Numbered from the stretch's first letter, positions 52,988-62,776 are shown. The stretch is DNA of 64,000 bases from Hoeflea prorocentri (GCF_027944115.1 NZ_JAPJZI010000001.1:1364001-1428000), one strand, 5' to 3'. A program made the numbers and translations. Notes: generated by a model from the sequence alone, not told the origin.

Positions 52988-53710
52988 ATGGCCGGAACGA
53001 TACACAGCACACACAACCGTATCGGCACCTTCCTTCGAAGCAAATTGAGCAGCCACGCGATGGCCCCGGACCTGCGTATGCCGGATGTCGACTGGCTCGT
53101 CCATCTTGTCACGATGCTTATATCGATTGCGGTTTTGGCTCCTGTGGTCCTGCAGCCATGGGTGGAGCCGAAATGGTTGTTCCTCGACGCGCTGACCGCC
53201 GCAGAGCTGTCCGATAGCTGTTGTCGCTCCTATTACGGGTTTATCTCGCTTTTGGGTATCATGATCTGGGTGGCATCAGCAGCCGTGTGTCTGTTCGCCG
53301 CGGCATTGCTGTTTTTCATGGGCAAAAAAAATTCGTTTCTCGTCTTTGCACTAAGCGCGGGACTGTTCACTGGCTGGCTTGCTCTGGATGATGGCTTTCT
53401 CCTGCATGAGCGGGTGTTGCCGGGGCTGGGCGTTCCGCAAAATGCTGTGCTTGCCGGATATGTGATCATCGCCTTTGGTTATCTGGCGGCAAATTACAGG
53501 ATCCTGCTTGCGAGCGATTACTGGCTGCTTCTGGCCGGTGGCGGAGCGCTGGCGTTCAGCATGCTGGTGGATGTGGTCTTCCACAGTCTTGATCCGAACA
53601 TGGTGCTGCTTGAGGACAGCGCGAAATTTGTCGGCATATGCGCGTGGGCCACGTTCCACATCACTACGATGGCCAAAATCCTGCTTCTTGATCGCGAGGC
53701 CAGACCATGA
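52988..53710 (+). CDS. Multi-pass membrane protein of unknown function
   Basis: A 240-residue protein with about six hydrophobic segments (for example LVTMLISIAVLAPVVLQPWV and VLAGYVIIAFGYLAANYRIL). Two motifs stand out: LDDGFLLHERV after the third helix and MVLLEDSAKFVGICAWATF in the last part. The spacing of acidic residues and histidine resembles a widespread family of hypothetical proteins with LDE..xxHE and LEE..E motifs. I do not know its function. The stop overlaps the ATP-grasp start (ATGA), so it is co-translated. A role in the polysaccharide pathway is inferred from context only. Confidence 0.7.
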   Translation: MAGTIHSTHNRIGTFLRSKLSSHAMAPDLRMPDVDWLVHLVTMLISIAVLAPVVLQPWVEPKWLFLDALTAAELSDSCCRSYYGFISLLGIMIWVASAAVCLFAAALLFFMGKKNSFLVFALSAGLFTGWLALDDGFLLHERVLPGLGVPQNAVLAGYVIIAFGYLAANYRILLASDYWLLLAGGGALAFSMLVDVVFHSLDPNMVLLEDSAKFVGICAWATFHITTMAKILLLDREARP

Positions 53711-54963
53711 CCTCAACCTCCGGTAAAGAACCGGTCGCCTTGCTGCTGGGCAACTATCGCCCATCGCTTACCCTGGCGCGAGACCTTCAGCGGAAAGGTT
53801 ACCGTGTTGTGGTCAGCTCGCATGGATGCGAACGAGGCTGCCAATACAGCCGGGCGGTTTCGGATATCTGGGATCATGCACCGCTTGAGGCCACACCGGA
53901 CAGGTTTGCCCAGGAACTGCAGATGTTCCACAAGGACAATCCGAACCTTGCGGTTATTTTTCCGGTTGCGGAGGAATATGTCCGTCTGATTGCCGAGCAT
54001 GAAAATTCGTTCGAAGGCCTCCCGCCGATTGCCACGGTCGATGCTGCAACCGTCCGCAAATGCCTCGACAAGCCATACATGATGCAACTGTCGCATTCGT
54101 GCGACGTTCCCACCGCGCCTTTTTCGACGAGTTCAAATACCGAGCAGTTTTACTCGGCGATGGAGACAGTCGGTTTTCCTTTGATCGTGCGGCCATCCGA
54201 TTCAACAAAACGGATCGATGGCGCAAAGGCCTTGTTTCTGAATTCCGCTGCCGAGGCGGAACAGGCCTTCAAGGATTTCAGCCTCGGGTATCAGGACCTT
54301 CTGCTTCAACAAAAGTTCGAGGGTGTTCGCCACAATGTCTATTTTGCTGCTCACGACGGCGTCGTGAAACGCTGTCTCCATGCGGTTATTGATCGTACGG
54401 ACAGCCCCGACGGAACCGGGCTTGCCGTTGAGGGCAGAACACTTCCAGCCGGTCACCCGCTTGTCGATCAGACCTGCTCACTTGTTCGCGCACTCGGCTA
54501 CACCGGTATCGGTTGCGCGCAGTTTCTCTTTGATGAAGTGACGGAGCAAAGCTCCTTCCTGGAAATCAACCCGCGCATTGCCGGCAATCACGCCTTGCCG
54601 GAGTTTGCGGGCCTGGAGTTGGGCACGTTCATGCTCGACCTCGCACTCGGCCGCAAGCCGGGGGCTGGAAGCGAGCAGGGTCGGGCCGGTATTCGCTATT
54701 GCTGGACCAGCGGCGATCTCATGGGAGCCAAAGTTTCCTATCTGAGAGGCGAGGTCAGCCTGCGAGAAACAGTCACGTGGATTATTCGGGCGCTGTCCGT
54801 TGGCTTTCGATCCGATGTCCACATGGTTTTCAGCGTGTCGGATCCCGCGCCGGCGCTTCACGCCCTTTGGGATGTCGTGCCGCGCCTTGCCCGTTGGAAA
54901 CGGCCGGTTATTTCACCGCGTCAAAATACGATAACAAATCATACTTCCGGAAAATCGTTATGA
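53707..54963 (+). CDS. ATP-grasp domain-containing ligase
   Basis: A 418-residue ATP-grasp enzyme (carbamoyl-phosphate synthetase large-subunit-like). The N-terminal pre-grasp domain begins PVALLLGNYRPSLTLARDL; the ATP-binding core spans about 115-310 (GFPLIVRPSDSTKRIDG, DLLLQQKFEGVRHN). The metal-binding motif is FLEINPRIAGNHALPEFAG. ATP-grasp ligases form carboxylate-amine or carboxylate-thiol bonds via acyl phosphate. In this locus it could attach an amino acid or another amine to a sugar or lipid carrier precursor. Both ends overlap neighbouring genes (ATGA), so it is translationally coupled. Confidence 0.84.
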   Translation: MTSTSGKEPVALLLGNYRPSLTLARDLQRKGYRVVVSSHGCERGCQYSRAVSDIWDHAPLEATPDRFAQELQMFHKDNPNLAVIFPVAEEYVRLIAEHENSFEGLPPIATVDAATVRKCLDKPYMMQLSHSCDVPTAPFSTSSNTEQFYSAMETVGFPLIVRPSDSTKRIDGAKALFLNSAAEAEQAFKDFSLGYQDLLLQQKFEGVRHNVYFAAHDGVVKRCLHAVIDRTDSPDGTGLAVEGRTLPAGHPLVDQTCSLVRALGYTGIGCAQFLFDEVTEQSSFLEINPRIAGNHALPEFAGLELGTFMLDLALGRKPGAGSEQGRAGIRYCWTSGDLMGAKVSYLRGEVSLRETVTWIIRALSVGFRSDVHMVFSVSDPAPALHALWDVVPRLARWKRPVISPRQNTITNHTSGKSL

Positions 54964-56126
54964 ACATGAATGTAGATGCACGTCTGTCCAGCCAGGCCAA
55001 CACCATTGGCCTTGAATCTGTAAAGGCAGCCACAGGTCACCGCGGGGCTTTATCCAGCGGCCTGCGGGTGCAGGTTGTTGCACCCCTGGAATGGGATGAA
55101 ATCGCGACGGGATTTGCTGATATTCTTCCTGAGCAAACGGGCGCCTTCAATATCGCGCGGTGGGGAGAGGATCGCATTGAATGCGTGAAGTTCCTGGAGA
55201 ACGATCGCATTGTTGGCGGGGCGGTTGCCTATGTTCGCCCAATTCCGCTGACCGGAACCGGTATTGCCATCGTCAAATGGGGACCGATCTGGCGTGCGAA
55301 GGGACAGGAGGTCAGCGATGACATGTATCGCAGGATCATACTTGCCCTGGACGAGGAGTATTGCACGCGCCGCAACATGCACCTGACGGTCGCGCCGCAG
55401 GCGGTTCCACCGTATGACGCGCTGGCGCTGAAGGTGCTGGAACAGCTTGGATTTTCCAGGGGCGCGAGTTTCGCCGCGCCGGAGCGCTACCTCGTCAATG
55501 TCGATCTTGCCGAAGACGATCTGATGGCGAGCCTCGATCAGAAATGGCGTTACAATCTGCGCAAGTCATGGAAGAACGAATTTGATATCGCGTTTTGCAA
55601 CGACGACAACGGACTGAAGGAATTCCTCAAGCTCTATACAGAGATGACAAGCAGAAAGCAGTTCCTTGATGCATCCGCGATCGACTCGCTCGAGGATTTC
55701 GTTCGAAATGGCGTAAACGGCATAAGGCCGTCCGTGGTTCTCGTTTCGCACGAGGGGACACCCACTGCAGGCGGCGTGTTTTTCGCATCCGGCGAAGTGG
55801 CAAGTTATATGTACGGAGCGACCGACGGTCGGGCCCTGCGTCTCAAAGCGGGGTACGCGATGCACTGGTGGATTGCTCAACATTATTGTCAGCAGCCCGG
55901 TGTGAAATGGTACGACCTGGGCGGCAACGATCTGGATTCGGGCCTGCATCAGTTCAAGAAAGGCATGGTCGGCAAGGGCGGCAGCATCGTTGATGCCCCG
56001 CCGCGTTTTCACCATGCCCGCTCGCTCTTGTCCAACTTTCTGGGCACCTCGGTTTTCCGTCTACGTGACGCGATGTCTGCTGTAGAGCGTTACAAGCATG
56101 ACCTGCTGCGAAAGGCCGGCCGGTGA
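54960..56126 (+). CDS. FemAB-like GNAT peptidyltransferase/acyltransferase
   Basis: A 388-residue protein of the FemAB/GNAT type (lipid II:glycine glycyltransferase-like fold). It starts at ATG 54960, overlapping the ATP-grasp stop. Features: WRYNLRKSWKNEFDIAFC (basic segment before the second GNAT half), YMYGATDGRALRLKAGYAMH, and KWYDLGGNDLDSGLHQFKKG near the C-terminus, close to the DLxG…xFK motif of FemX/FemAB proteins. These enzymes transfer aminoacyl groups, often from aminoacyl-tRNA. With the ATP-grasp ligase beside it, an amino-acid decoration of the polymer is plausible. Its stop overlaps the flippase start (GTGA). Confidence 0.83.
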   Translation: MNMNVDARLSSQANTIGLESVKAATGHRGALSSGLRVQVVAPLEWDEIATGFADILPEQTGAFNIARWGEDRIECVKFLENDRIVGGAVAYVRPIPLTGTGIAIVKWGPIWRAKGQEVSDDMYRRIILALDEEYCTRRNMHLTVAPQAVPPYDALALKVLEQLGFSRGASFAAPERYLVNVDLAEDDLMASLDQKWRYNLRKSWKNEFDIAFCNDDNGLKEFLKLYTEMTSRKQFLDASAIDSLEDFVRNGVNGIRPSVVLVSHEGTPTAGGVFFASGEVASYMYGATDGRALRLKAGYAMHWWIAQHYCQQPGVKWYDLGGNDLDSGLHQFKKGMVGKGGSIVDAPPRFHHARSLLSNFLGTSVFRLRDAMSAVERYKHDLLRKAGR

Positions 56127-57445
56127 AACACGGCGCGTTTCGAAGCTTTCTTGCGCGATTTTCGATCCTGGTTTCGGGCCGCCTTGTCGGCGCGGTGGCA
56201 ACATTTGCCCTCAACCTGCTGATTATCAGGCTCCTGGGCGTTGATGCGCTGGCCGATTATGCGGTGTTCGTGTCGATTTCCGGTGTGCTGGCGGTCTGCC
56301 TTTTCCTTGGTTTCAACTCCGTCGCGTCCTTCTTTGCTGCAGAATACCAAAACGACAAGTCCCTTGATCTGCTGAAGGGTTTCGCCATACGGGCAATGAA
56401 AAACGGTTTGGCGGTTATCGCTGTTCTGCTGGCAGCTTTCAGCGTCTACTGGGCGATAAACCCGGTCGGCATCGGCCTGGACCATGTGGCCTATCTCGGC
56501 ATTGTCGTCGTGACGGCCGCCGGCCTTGCGACACTCAATCTGAACAGCGCGATACAGGTCGGGCTGAAGCGGCCTCTGGCGGGGTTGCTGCCGGATACAT
56601 TGCTGCGTCCCGTTATCCTGATCGCCGGCGCCGCCCTTCTGCTTTTCGGCCAGTGGGTGACGGACATATCCGGGATCATAGCCCTGGCCGGCGTTGCCGC
56701 CTGGCTTGCGGTGGCGGCGGTCTTGATCTGGGATGCAAATTTCCGCAGGCGTTTCAGAGAATTTGACGGACGCGGGGAAAGCGGCCGCTGGTACCGGGCT
56801 GCGTTTCCATGGCTGGGCACGAGCCTGCTTTGGGATCACATGATCGATCTCGTTGTTTTGACCGCCAGTCTGCTCGCCGGTTCGGTCGAAATCGCGATCC
56901 TTCACATCTGCTTTCGTTACCGGGTGCTTGCCGGCTTTGGAATGCGGACCATCCATTCGCTGATGATGCCGGAAATCACAGAGCAGACCTTGCGACGCGA
57001 TACTGAAGCCCTTCAGCGCAAATTGTTTCTGACAAATATCGCGTCGATCGGTTATTCGATTTGTGTTCTGGCCGTGTTCGCAGTCGTCGGTCACTTTCTG
57101 CTCGGCCTGTTCTCGAAAGAGGTGGAGGCCGGTTATCCGATTCTTCTTGCCGTGACCCTGACCATGCTGGCGCGCTCGATCTTCGGTCCCGCTCCGCTTA
57201 TTCTTGCCGTCCACAATCAGCATGTGGCGACGATGCTGGTGAGCCTTGCCGGCCTCGTCGTAGCCGTCACATGGATGATGCTGGCCTATCCGGGTCTTGG
57301 AATCATGGCTGCAGCGTCCGGATACACGGCGGGCAATCTTCTTGTATCGGTGGTCTTGTGGCGGTATGCGCGCCTGAAGACCGGCATCGACTGTTCCATC
57401 TTCGCGGCCTTGACGCCGGCCGGAGCCACTTTTGCCGTAAAGTAG
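56123..57445 (+). CDS. Polysaccharide flippase (Wzx/MurJ-like, MOP superfamily)
   Basis: A 440-residue membrane protein with about twelve hydrophobic segments, starting at GTG 56123 which overlaps the previous stop. The N-terminus (ILVSGRLVGAVATFALNLLI, IRLLGVDALADYAVFVSIS) and the pattern of paired helices match the Wzx / polysaccharide-transport group. It would move the lipid-linked repeat unit to the periplasm for polymerisation by the Wzy-like protein encoded at 42.5 kb. Last gene of the operon; the next gene, ctaA, begins 123 bp later. Confidence 0.85.
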   Translation: MKHGAFRSFLARFSILVSGRLVGAVATFALNLLIIRLLGVDALADYAVFVSISGVLAVCLFLGFNSVASFFAAEYQNDKSLDLLKGFAIRAMKNGLAVIAVLLAAFSVYWAINPVGIGLDHVAYLGIVVVTAAGLATLNLNSAIQVGLKRPLAGLLPDTLLRPVILIAGAALLLFGQWVTDISGIIALAGVAAWLAVAAVLIWDANFRRRFREFDGRGESGRWYRAAFPWLGTSLLWDHMIDLVVLTASLLAGSVEIAILHICFRYRVLAGFGMRTIHSLMMPEITEQTLRRDTEALQRKLFLTNIASIGYSICVLAVFAVVGHFLLGLFSKEVEAGYPILLAVTLTMLARSIFGPAPLILAVHNQHVATMLVSLAGLVVAVTWMMLAYPGLGIMAAASGYTAGNLLVSVVLWRYARLKTGIDCSIFAALTPAGATFAVK

Positions 57446-57568
57446 CACTGCCCGGCAGAAAACACTGTCAGGACACGTTTGCCGGTGATGAGGCAAAATG
57501 GCGCTTGCCTTCGGCTGCACTCTGCTTCAAATGTCCGAAAAATCAGTCCGTTGACGGAAAGCCGATCC

Positions 57569-58645
57569 ATGAGTGTTGCAGAGAGTTCGGATAGTGTAGC
57601 CAGGAACCGTGTGGCGGTGCGGATTTGGCTCGGGATCGTTACCCTTGCGATCTTTGCTCTTGTGATTGTCGGCGGCGCAACACGATTGACCGATTCAGGC
57701 CTTTCGATAACGCAATGGGAACCCATCCATGGTGTCATCCCGCCGCTCAGCGAAGCCGAATGGCAGGAAGAGCTCGAGCTCTATCGGCAAATTCCGGAAT
57801 ATCAGCAGATCAACAAGGGCATGAGCCTTGATGAGTTCAAGTTCATCTACTGGTGGGAATGGGCTCATCGGCTGTTGGCACGCGGGGTAGGGGTTCTCTT
57901 TGCCGTGCCGCTCCTGGTTTTCTGGGTTTCGGGGCGCATTGAACAACGCCTGAAATTGCCTCTTTTGGGACTTCTAGCGCTTGGAGGGCTGCAAGGCTTT
58001 ATCGGATGGTGGATGGTCACGTCCGGCCTCGTCGACCGGGTGGATGTCAGCCAATACCGGCTTGCAACGCACCTGACGCTGGCCTGTGTGATCTTTGCAG
58101 CGATAATCTGGGTCTCGCGCGGGCTTGCTCCGCATAGCAGCGACCGACCCCCATCGGAGGGGTCAGGTGGTTTTGCCGGTCTTATAGCCCTAATGATCGT
58201 CGTGCAGATTTATCTCGGAGGTCTTGTCGCGGGGCTTGATGCGGGGTTGGCCTATAATACCTGGCCCTTGATGGACGGCGCATATGTTCCTTCGAACCTG
58301 CTGGTGATGGAGCCTGTGTGGGTGAATTTCTTCGAAAACGCCAAAACTGTTCAGTTTACCCACCGCGTCTTTGCCTATCTTCTGTGGCTTGCAACGCTGT
58401 TCCACATGATCAGATGCATGGTTCTTGCGCCTGAGACGACCCATGCCAGGCGTTCGGTCGTCCTATTTGTCCTGATGACACTGCAGGCGGCTATCGGCAT
58501 CACGACACTGCTTGAGCAGGTGCCGGTGACTTGGGCGCTAATCCATCAGGGCATGGCATTGGTGGTACTGGCCTTTGCCGTCGCGCACTGGCGCGCTTTT
58601 GCCGGCACCTATCCAAGACCCGCCCTGTCCCTTCAGGCAGCCTGA
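57569..58645 (+). CDS. ctaA: Haem A synthase (COX15/CtaA)
   Basis: A 358-residue membrane enzyme that oxidises the C8 methyl of haem O to make haem A for cytochrome aa3 oxidases. Start at ATG 57569; upstream codons to 57479 are not family-like. Two four-helix bundles are evident. Haem-contacting regions: [70 protein letters not shown] and [16 protein letters not shown]. This is the COX15-type form common in alphaproteobacteria. Confidence 0.93.
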   Translation: MSVAESSDSVARNRVAVRIWLGIVTLAIFALVIVGGATRLTDSGLSITQWEPIHGVIPPLSEAEWQEELELYRQIPEYQQINKGMSLDEFKFIYWWEWAHRLLARGVGVLFAVPLLVFWVSGRIEQRLKLPLLGLLALGGLQGFIGWWMVTSGLVDRVDVSQYRLATHLTLACVIFAAIIWVSRGLAPHSSDRPPSEGSGGFAGLIALMIVVQIYLGGLVAGLDAGLAYNTWPLMDGAYVPSNLLVMEPVWVNFFENAKTVQFTHRVFAYLLWLATLFHMIRCMVLAPETTHARRSVVLFVLMTLQAAIGITTLLEQVPVTWALIHQGMALVVLAFAVAHWRAFAGTYPRPALSLQAA

Positions 58646-58680
58646 AGAGACACTGGCGAGGTTGTCGGAGCGCAGCGGGT

Positions 58681-59613
58681 TTACCCGGCGAGCATCAGGT
58701 CCATGTTCTGAACGGCAGCGCCTGATGCGCCTTTTCCGAGATTGTCGAGCAGGGCCACCAGATTGACATGCGGACCTTCCGGGTTGCCGCAGACAAACAG
58801 GCGCATATTGTCCTGTCCGGCGAGAGCCTCGGCATTGATGCGTTCGCTCGAACCGCATTCCTCAAGTGTCGCAACCTCGACAAAAGACTGGCCGGCATAG
58901 TGCGCGTTCAAGATTTCATGCACATCGGCCAGCGTCGTATTGCCGGTCAACAGATCGAGGTGAAGCGGAACCTGGACGATCATTCCTTGCGCGAAGCGGC
59001 CGACACTGGGCGAAAACAGCGGGGTTCTTTCCAGAAGTCCGTGCTGCTGCATCTCGGGCAGGTGCTTGTGCCGCAAAGAAAGCGCATAGGCAAAATGCGG
59101 CGCGTCAATATGCTCCGCATGCGCCTCGTCTTCCATCTTTGCAATCAGTTGCTTTCCGCCGCCGGTATATCCCGATACCGCATTAACTGTGACCGGATAG
59201 TCGGACGGCAGTAAGCCGGCCATCCGCAGCGGGCGGATCAACGCGATCGCACCCGTCGGGTAGCAGCCGGGGTTGGCGACAAAGCGTGCGCCGGCAATCT
59301 TGCCGGCCTGGGTACGCTCCATCTCAGCAAAGCCATAGGTCCAGCCCGCATCTGTCCGAAAGGCCGTGCTCGTGTCGATGACACGGGTTGAATTGCTGCC
59401 GCCGAGCATGCCCATGGCCTGACGCGATGCGGTGTCAGGCAGGCACAGGATGGCGATATCGGCCTCATTGAGCTTGTCTTCGCGCATAGCATCGTTACGC
59501 CGCTCGGCTTCCGGGATCGAGATCAGATCGATATCGTCGCGACGCGACAGCCGGGACCTGATCTGCAGTCCGGTTGTTCCGTGTTCGCCATCGATAAAAA
59601 TCTTCGGTTTCAT
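58681..59613 (-). CDS. argC: N-acetyl-gamma-glutamyl-phosphate reductase
   Basis: A 310-residue enzyme reducing N-acetylglutamyl phosphate to the semialdehyde in arginine synthesis. It is the short class of ArgC. Start at ATG 59613 ([18 protein letters not shown]), the family N-terminus; the open frame continues to 59862 without similarity. The catalytic cysteine lies in [17 protein letters not shown] (near residue 117), and the histidine region is [13 protein letters not shown]. It stands near rpsI-rplM, as in many rhizobial genomes. Confidence 0.93.
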   Translation of the reverse strand: MKPKIFIDGEHGTTGLQIRSRLSRRDDIDLISIPEAERRNDAMREDKLNEADIAILCLPDTASRQAMGMLGGSNSTRVIDTSTAFRTDAGWTYGFAEMERTQAGKIAGARFVANPGCYPTGAIALIRPLRMAGLLPSDYPVTVNAVSGYTGGGKQLIAKMEDEAHAEHIDAPHFAYALSLRHKHLPEMQQHGLLERTPLFSPSVGRFAQGMIVQVPLHLDLLTGNTTLADVHEILNAHYAGQSFVEVATLEECGSSERINAEALAGQDNMRLFVCGNPEGPHVNLVALLDNLGKGASGAAVQNMDLMLAG

Positions 59614-59770
59614 TGTCGTCCCGATCTTCTTTCCGTTTGTTGGTGTGTCTAACCGCTTTGATCTGTCAAACCTGATCGCCGAGAAGCTTCGCCCGCGGCA
59701 AATTTGACGTATCATTTGTAAGCACTCCCGTATAATTGTAGCGCAAACAGGTTTCAATAGGGTTGGTTTT

Positions 59771-60943
59771 ATGCGTGTGTTGAGCCGTTTTGTTTCAACG
59801 GTGTCCCTGACTGCCGTTTTGCTTCCCATTGGATTTGCAATGGCCGACGAGACGGCCTTCAATTCGCCCCAGAAACTCGGCGAGGCGCTGTTTCACGACG
59901 TCAATCTTTCAAAGAACCGCTCGCAGGCCTGCGCCACCTGCCATGCGCCCGAAGCCGGATTTGCTGACCCGCGTGAAAACGGGCACCCAGGAACCGTGGC
60001 AAGGGCCGTTTCGCTTGGCGATGACGGCGTTTCGATCGGTGACCGGAATGCTCCGACCGCCAGCTATGCGCGGTTCAGCCCGGTTTTTCATCTCCGCAAG
60101 GACGGTGAATATGTCGGCGGGCAGTTTCATGACGGGCGGGAGCCTGACCTGGAAGGACAGGCGGGCGGTCCGCCGCTGAACCCGGCTGAAATGGGCATGG
60201 AGAGCAAGGCGGCGGTCGTGGCGCGGCTCATGGAGAATGCCGACTATGTGGCCGCATTCAAAGCGCATTTCGGTTCGGATGTTTTTGACGATGCGGAAGT
60301 CGCCTATGGGGCGATGACAAAGAGCATTGCCGCCTTTGAGCGAACGGATGTCTTTTCGCCGTTCGATTCCCGTTACGACCGTTATCTGAAAGGCGAGGTC
60401 ACCTTCACCGATCAGGAGGAGTTGGGCCGGACGTTGTTTTTTTCCGACCAGTTCACCAATTGCAATCAATGTCACCAGCTTCAGGCCATTCCGGGCGCTG
60501 AGCGGGAGACATTCAGCAATTACGAGTATCACAATATCGGAGTGCCGGTGCATGTGGCTGTCAGGGAAGCCAATGGCAGCGGGGAAAAGGTCGCCGATCT
60601 TGGACTGCTCGCCAATACGGTTGTGAGCGATCCGGCGCAGGCGGGCAAGTTCAAGGTGCCGACATTGCGTAATGTCGCCGTGACCGGTCCCTATATGCAT
60701 AACGGCATTTTTGCGGAGTTGCGGACGGCTGTCGCGTTCTACAACAAGTTCAACACAACGGCGCCGTCAGCGCAGATCAACCCGGAAACCGGTGAGCCTT
60801 GGGGTCAGACCGAATTCGAACATACGATTTCGGTGGAAGAGCTGACCCACGGGCCGGCTCTGGAAGACGAGAGGATCGATGCGCTTGTCGCGTTCCTGAA
60901 GACGCTGACCGACGCGCGCTATGAGCACCTGCTTGAGGAATAA
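59771..60943 (+). CDS. Di-haem cytochrome c peroxidase / MauG family protein
   Basis: A 390-residue periplasmic protein with an N-terminal signal peptide ([18 protein letters not shown], cleaved near ADE). Two CxxCH haem c sites are present, [15 protein letters not shown] (about residue 58) and [10 protein letters not shown] (about 234), with downstream methionine/histidine ligand candidates such as [18 protein letters not shown]. This is the layout of bacterial CcpA/MauG proteins, which reduce peroxide or modify protein substrates. Its end overlaps the end of the convergent DUF2867 gene by 25 bp. Confidence 0.9.
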   Translation: MRVLSRFVSTVSLTAVLLPIGFAMADETAFNSPQKLGEALFHDVNLSKNRSQACATCHAPEAGFADPRENGHPGTVARAVSLGDDGVSIGDRNAPTASYARFSPVFHLRKDGEYVGGQFHDGREPDLEGQAGGPPLNPAEMGMESKAAVVARLMENADYVAAFKAHFGSDVFDDAEVAYGAMTKSIAAFERTDVFSPFDSRYDRYLKGEVTFTDQEELGRTLFFSDQFTNCNQCHQLQAIPGAERETFSNYEYHNIGVPVHVAVREANGSGEKVADLGLLANTVVSDPAQAGKFKVPTLRNVAVTGPYMHNGIFAELRTAVAFYNKFNTTAPSAQINPETGEPWGQTEFEHTISVEELTHGPALEDERIDALVAFLKTLTDARYEHLLEE

Positions 60944-61416
60944 GCCAAGCCATCAAACGGTTCTTTTCCAACTCTTGCCAGCGCATCCCGGGCAATCAGG
61001 ATATGAAACGGCAAAATGGTTCTCAGGTACAACCGGCCGCCGAGATTGTGCGGGTGGACCCAGGTGGCGAGGTAGACACGCCCCTGCGTCGAAAGAACTG
61101 AAACCCGGAAATTCAGATGCCGGTCGTTGAAGCCGGCGATGAGCTCTTCTTGTGTTTCGCTTTCGACGGGGAAAGCTCCGACTTTGTCCTCGGCAGGCGG
61201 GCCGTCCCCGGACAGGCCAAAGGGTGCTGTCAGCATATTGCGTAAGCACACCAGAACGCGCGCCCAGGCGGGAAACGAGGTGATGATCTCAGCCGCGCGG
61301 CGCGGAGGCATGTTTGCAGCAACACAATAGCAATCAAGGAAATCGCCCGGCGATACACGCTTGTGCAGTGTGCTTTGCGCGGGCAGGTCTGTTGCAGCCA
61401 CGCCATTTTCAAACAT
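60919..61416 (-). CDS. DUF2867 family protein
   Basis: A 165-residue protein matching DUF2867, seen mostly in proteobacteria. Readable family segments: DFLDCYCVAAN, VLVCLRNMLTAPFGL, NDRHLNFRVSVL and VHPHNLGGRLYLRTILPFHI. No membrane segment or signal is obvious. Function unknown. It lies downstream of the rpsI terminator, so it likely has its own promoter. Confidence 0.77.
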   Translation of the reverse strand: MFENGVAATDLPAQSTLHKRVSPGDFLDCYCVAANMPPRRAAEIITSFPAWARVLVCLRNMLTAPFGLSGDGPPAEDKVGAFPVESETQEELIAGFNDRHLNFRVSVLSTQGRVYLATWVHPHNLGGRLYLRTILPFHILIARDALARVGKEPFDGLAYSSSRCS

Positions 61417-61544
61417 GTCCAGCCTCTCGCATGTGCATCATCACCAAAAACTTTTCCAGCATATAGGTGTTACCACTGCCCCGAACAGGTGCTTTGCCAG
61501 GGTCAAATCAGCGCAACCAAAGCCCTTGCGATTTGCTCGAAAGC

Positions 61545-61573
61545 AAAAGAGGCGCTGCCAATGGCAGCGCCTC
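61545..61573 (-). terminator. Intrinsic terminator of the rplM-rpsI operon
   Basis: Reading leftwards: GAGGCGCTGCC (61573-61563), three-base loop, GGCAGCGCCTC (61559-61549), then TTTT. It sits 26 nt after the rpsI stop. Confidence 0.88.
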
Positions 61574-61598
61574 ATATTGATCAGACCTGAAAGGCTGT

Positions 61599-62075
61599 TT
61601 AGCGCTTGGAGAACTGGAAGGAGCGGCGGGCTTTTGCCTTGCCGTATTTCTTACGTTCAACAACGCGGCTGTCGCGGGTCAGGAAGCCGCCTTTTTTCAG
61701 AACCGCACGAAGGGCCGGCTCGTAGTGGGTCAGCGCTTTTGAGATGCCGTGGCGCACTGCGCCGGCCTGTCCGGACAGACCACCGCCAGTCACCGTTGCG
61801 ATCACGTCGAACTGGCCGTCACGGGCCGCAGCGACGATCGGCTGCTGCAGGATCATCTGCAACACAGGACGGGCGAAATACTCCGAGAAGTCTTTCTTGT
61901 TGACCGTGATCTTGCCGGTTCCGGGCTTGATCCAGACGCGGGCGACCGCGTCCTTACGCTTGCCGGTGGCATAGGCGCGGCCGTGTTCGTCCAGCTTCTG
62001 CACGTGGACGGGAGCCTGGACTTCTTCGGTTTCGGTTGCCTGGCCGAGTTCTTCCAGTGAGTTGAGTTCAGCCAT
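61599..62075 (-). CDS. rpsI: 30S ribosomal protein S9
   Basis: A 158-residue S9 protein. It has the alphaproteobacterial N-terminal extension (about 1-30, [20 protein letters not shown]), then the conserved core [40 protein letters not shown] and the basic C-terminus [17 protein letters not shown], which reaches the P-site tRNA. It follows rplM by 2 bp and shares its operon. Confidence 0.97.
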   Translation of the reverse strand: MAELNSLEELGQATETEEVQAPVHVQKLDEHGRAYATGKRKDAVARVWIKPGTGKITVNKKDFSEYFARPVLQMILQQPIVAAARDGQFDVIATVTGGGLSGQAGAVRHGISKALTHYEPALRAVLKKGGFLTRDSRVVERKKYGKAKARRSFQFSKR

Positions 62076-62077
62076 GG

Positions 62078-62542
62078 TCAGCCATTCCTCTTGTTCTTGG
62101 TATTGAGCGCGGCGACGTCGAGAACGGCGGGCTGCTGCGCTTCATGCGGATGCTCGGAACCAGCGTAAACGCGCAGGTTCTTCATCTGGCGACGACCGAG
62201 AGGACCACGCGGGAGCATGCGCTCGATGGCCTTTTCAACGACGCGTTCGGGAAAGCGGCCCTCGAAAATCTGCCGCGCCGTGCGCTCCTTGATGCCGCCG
62301 GGATAGCCGGTGTGCCAGTAGTATTTCTTGTTGGTGTATTTGCGGCCGGTCAGGACGGCCTTGTCCGCATTGATGATGATGACATTGTCGCCGTCATCGA
62401 CATGAGGCGTGTAGGTCGGTTTGTGCTTGCCGCGCAAGCGCAGGGCCACGAGGGAAGCAAGGCGGCCGACGACGAGACCTTCGGCGTCGATCAGTACCCA
62501 CTTCTTCTCCACCTCTGCCGGTTTCTGCGAGAAGGTTTTCAT
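62078..62542 (-). CDS. rplM: 50S ribosomal protein L13
   Basis: A 154-residue L13, a large-subunit assembly protein. Conserved segments: [40 protein letters not shown] and the C-terminal [20 protein letters not shown]. Promoter-like hexamers are found 110-140 bp upstream. Gene order rplM-rpsI is universal in bacteria. Confidence 0.97.
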   Translation of the reverse strand: MKTFSQKPAEVEKKWVLIDAEGLVVGRLASLVALRLRGKHKPTYTPHVDDGDNVIIINADKAVLTGRKYTNKKYYWHTGYPGGIKERTARQIFEGRFPERVVEKAIERMLPRGPLGRRQMKNLRVYAGSEHPHEAQQPAVLDVAALNTKNKRNG

Positions 62543-62652
62543 TGATATGCTCTTTCTCAGGACCTTTGAAACAAAGGCTTTTCTTGTTGCTTGGCGCCGG
62601 ACCCGTCCGGCAAACGCATATCGGCCCCGCTCGGGACCGATATTGACGGCGG

Positions 62653-62681
62653 TTATAGATCAAGCAATTGACTGCCGCAAG
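62653..62681 (-). promoter_or_regulatory. Predicted promoter of rplM-rpsI
   Basis: Reading leftwards: CTTGCG (62681-62676), 17-bp spacer, CTATAA (62658-62653). This matches the alphaproteobacterial vegetative consensus CTTGAC-N17-CTATAT closely and gives a leader of about 100 nt before the L13 start. Confidence 0.65.
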
Positions 62682-62686
62682 CAAAA

Positions 62687-62708
62687 TTTTGAAGCCTTAT
62701 CTTCAAAA
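62687..62708. repeat. Dyad just upstream of the rplM promoter
   Basis: TTTTGAAG (62687-62694) and CTTCAAAA (62701-62708), an 8-bp perfect inverted repeat with a 6-bp spacer, ending 6 bp before the -35 element. Possibly a regulator site or the 3' end hairpin of the thioesterase transcript. Confidence 0.45.
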
Positions 62709-62776
62709 TACCCATTAAATTCAATAGTTTAAAAAATAGGTATTATATTACCACAACGGGGCCGGCCTATGACCGC

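Noticed and set aside
56090-57520. Long leftward reading frame opposite the flippase gene
   Set aside because: Its composition (rich in Gln, His, Arg, Lys) is the usual antisense shadow of a membrane protein gene.
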